A DNA stretch of 64,000 nt, taken from assembly GCF_023646285.1 (NCBI RefSeq), contig NZ_JAMOKX010000004.1:62001-126000 (forward strand). Direction: 5' to 3'. The position numbers and the translations under genes were made by a program. The number at the start of each line of letters is the position of its first letter. Positions within the stretch are counted from its first letter, which is position 1. The stretch comes from Helicobacter colisuis (GTDB lineage Bacteria; Campylobacterota; Campylobacteria; Campylobacterales; Helicobacteraceae). Of this stretch, positions 63,301 to 64,000 are shown one piece after another. The notes under the pieces are model-generated. The model was not told the origin of the DNA. It ran no database searches and worked only from the letters and a program-made list of their open reading frames with translations.

Positions 63301-64000
63301 ATGAAAATTATTCTTATTTTACTTTTATCTTTTAGTTATGCTTTATCGCAATTTAATTCCACTACTTACGATCTCAAAAACGAAGAAGTGTTAAAAACTT
63401 TTGATGTGAATCCAGATTTTTTAAACAATCCCTACTTCATTGATGTTAAAAATTCCTTTTTAGGAGAAATCAAACAAGATTATTTACTTAAAAAATTTAA
63501 AGATAATTATGAATTTATTCCCACTTTAAAAGCAATGTTTTTAGAAGAAGATATTCCTCAAGAATTTCTCTATCTTGCAATGATTGAATCAGGTTTCTCA
63601 CTCTCTGCAAAATCCAATAAACGCGCCGTTGGAATGTGGCAATTCGTGCCAAAAACTGCACAATCTTTGGGATTAGATATTAACACCCAAATTGATGAAC
63701 GCAAAGATCTTATCAAATCCACTAAAGCAGCCATTGTTTATCTAAAAAGCCTAAAGCAACAATTTGGGAAATGGTATCTTGCAGCAATTGCTTATAATTG
63801 CGGAGAAGGCAGACTTAGAAAAGCTATCAAAGAAGCCAATAGCGATTCACTTAGCATACTTTTAGATACAGAAAAAAAGTATATTCCCCTTGAAAGTCGC
63901 ATGTATATACGAAAGATTCTTTCGCTTTCACTCTTGTTTCACAATGTCAATATGCTTAAAACCAACGACTATGATTATTTTTTAAACCGCGGCGCTAACT
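63301..64000 (+). CDS. mltD: membrane-bound lytic transglycosylase MltD-type, 3' end missing
   Basis: Reads through the right edge of the window. A signal peptide (first 17 residues) is followed by a lytic transglycosylase SLT domain: LYLAMIESGFSLSAKSNKRAVG with the catalytic Glu in IESGF, GMWQFVPKTAQSLGL, and YLAAIAYNCGEGRLRKAI. This cuts peptidoglycan glycan strands in the periplasm, releasing anhydromuropeptides. H. pylori HP1572 is the likely counterpart. LysM repeats, common in MltD, may lie beyond the edge. Confidence 0.85.
   Translation, partial: MKIILILLLSFSYALSQFNSTTYDLKNEEVLKTFDVNPDFLNNPYFIDVKNSFLGEIKQDYLLKKFKDNYEFIPTLKAMFLEEDIPQEFLYLAMIESGFSLSAKSNKRAVGMWQFVPKTAQSLGLDINTQIDERKDLIKSTKAAIVYLKSLKQQFGKWYLAAIAYNCGEGRLRKAIKEANSDSLSILLDTEKKYIPLESRMYIRKILSLSLLFHNVNMLKTNDYDYFLNRGAN

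Overview
This window looks like part of a Campylobacterota chromosome, most probably a non-pylori (enterohepatic-type) Helicobacter. Three things point there: low GC, very dense short-gap operons, and gene order that matches Helicobacter pylori blocks. Examples are dnaX-tsaE-lptB-rpoN, flgB-flgC-fliE-ftsI, recA-eno-aroK, pyrH-rpoZ-spoT-tyrS-amiA, speE-coaE and a HP0268-like gene followed by miaB. The genus is an inference from remembered synteny and protein families; the species cannot be fixed from the sequence alone.

Layout. 1-3722 (+): end of an M23 peptidoglycan endopeptidase gene (csd3-like), a class II aldolase-fold protein without its metal histidines, and the metNIQ methionine importer. 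3752-4387 (-): rpe. 4517-9091 (+): fbp, a cysteine-repeat protein, metG, a MurE/MurF-N-like protein and a NifX-like protein. 9120-14098 (+): flagellar rod genes flgF-flgG and flgB-flgC-fliE, both behind sigma-54 promoters, then ftsI. 14181-16465 (+): a two-component pair. 16529-20707 (+): dnaX, tsaE, lptB and rpoN; RpoN is the sigma factor that would read the rod-gene promoters. 20761-23205 (+): a small secreted DUF1104-like protein and its own two-component system. 23287-25304 (+): a CheX/CheC-like protein, fliN, a FliO-like protein and a TonB-like protein. 25298-31031 (-): recA, eno, an FtsB-like protein, an AMIN protein, aroK, waaF and mqnD.

31187-38973 (+): a DUF4492 protein, cydA, cydB and an overlooked 38-residue CydX-like subunit, then magIII, pepD, a SurA-like chaperone, a META lipoprotein, speE and coaE. 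39003-39161: tRNA-Ala and tRNA-Arg. 39163-42452 (-): a flavin-binding-fold protein, recO, thiG and nnr. 42563-50450 (+): a small lipoprotein, pyrH, rpoZ, spoT, tyrS, a nitronate monooxygenase-like gene, amiA and a membrane protein, then tRNA-Asn.

50621-52489 is the only clearly accessory patch. On the minus strand it carries an unrecognised 194-aa gene whose promoter holds a run of nine G's just upstream of the -10 box. Translationally coupled behind it is a lipoprotein gene that is broken, as read, by one missing A in a run of six. A divergent 31-codon signal-peptide-like ORF lies beside them. This is the best candidate here for an undescribed, phase-variable locus.

52490-56111 (-): a FapA/DUF342 protein, a hemerythrin with a cysteine-rich tail, and tgt. 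56160-57575 (+): a TrkA-C-like protein. 57556-60378 (-): pseB, pseC and pseF for pseudaminic acid, the sugar of flagellin glycosylation. 60514-64000 (+): a HP0268-like protein, miaB, a DUF374 acyltransferase-like protein, a TPR-like membrane protein and the start of mltD. Cell-wall shaping, flagellar assembly and flagellin glycosylation recur through the window, as expected of a motile helical bacterium. I saw no insertion sequence, prophage or CRISPR array.
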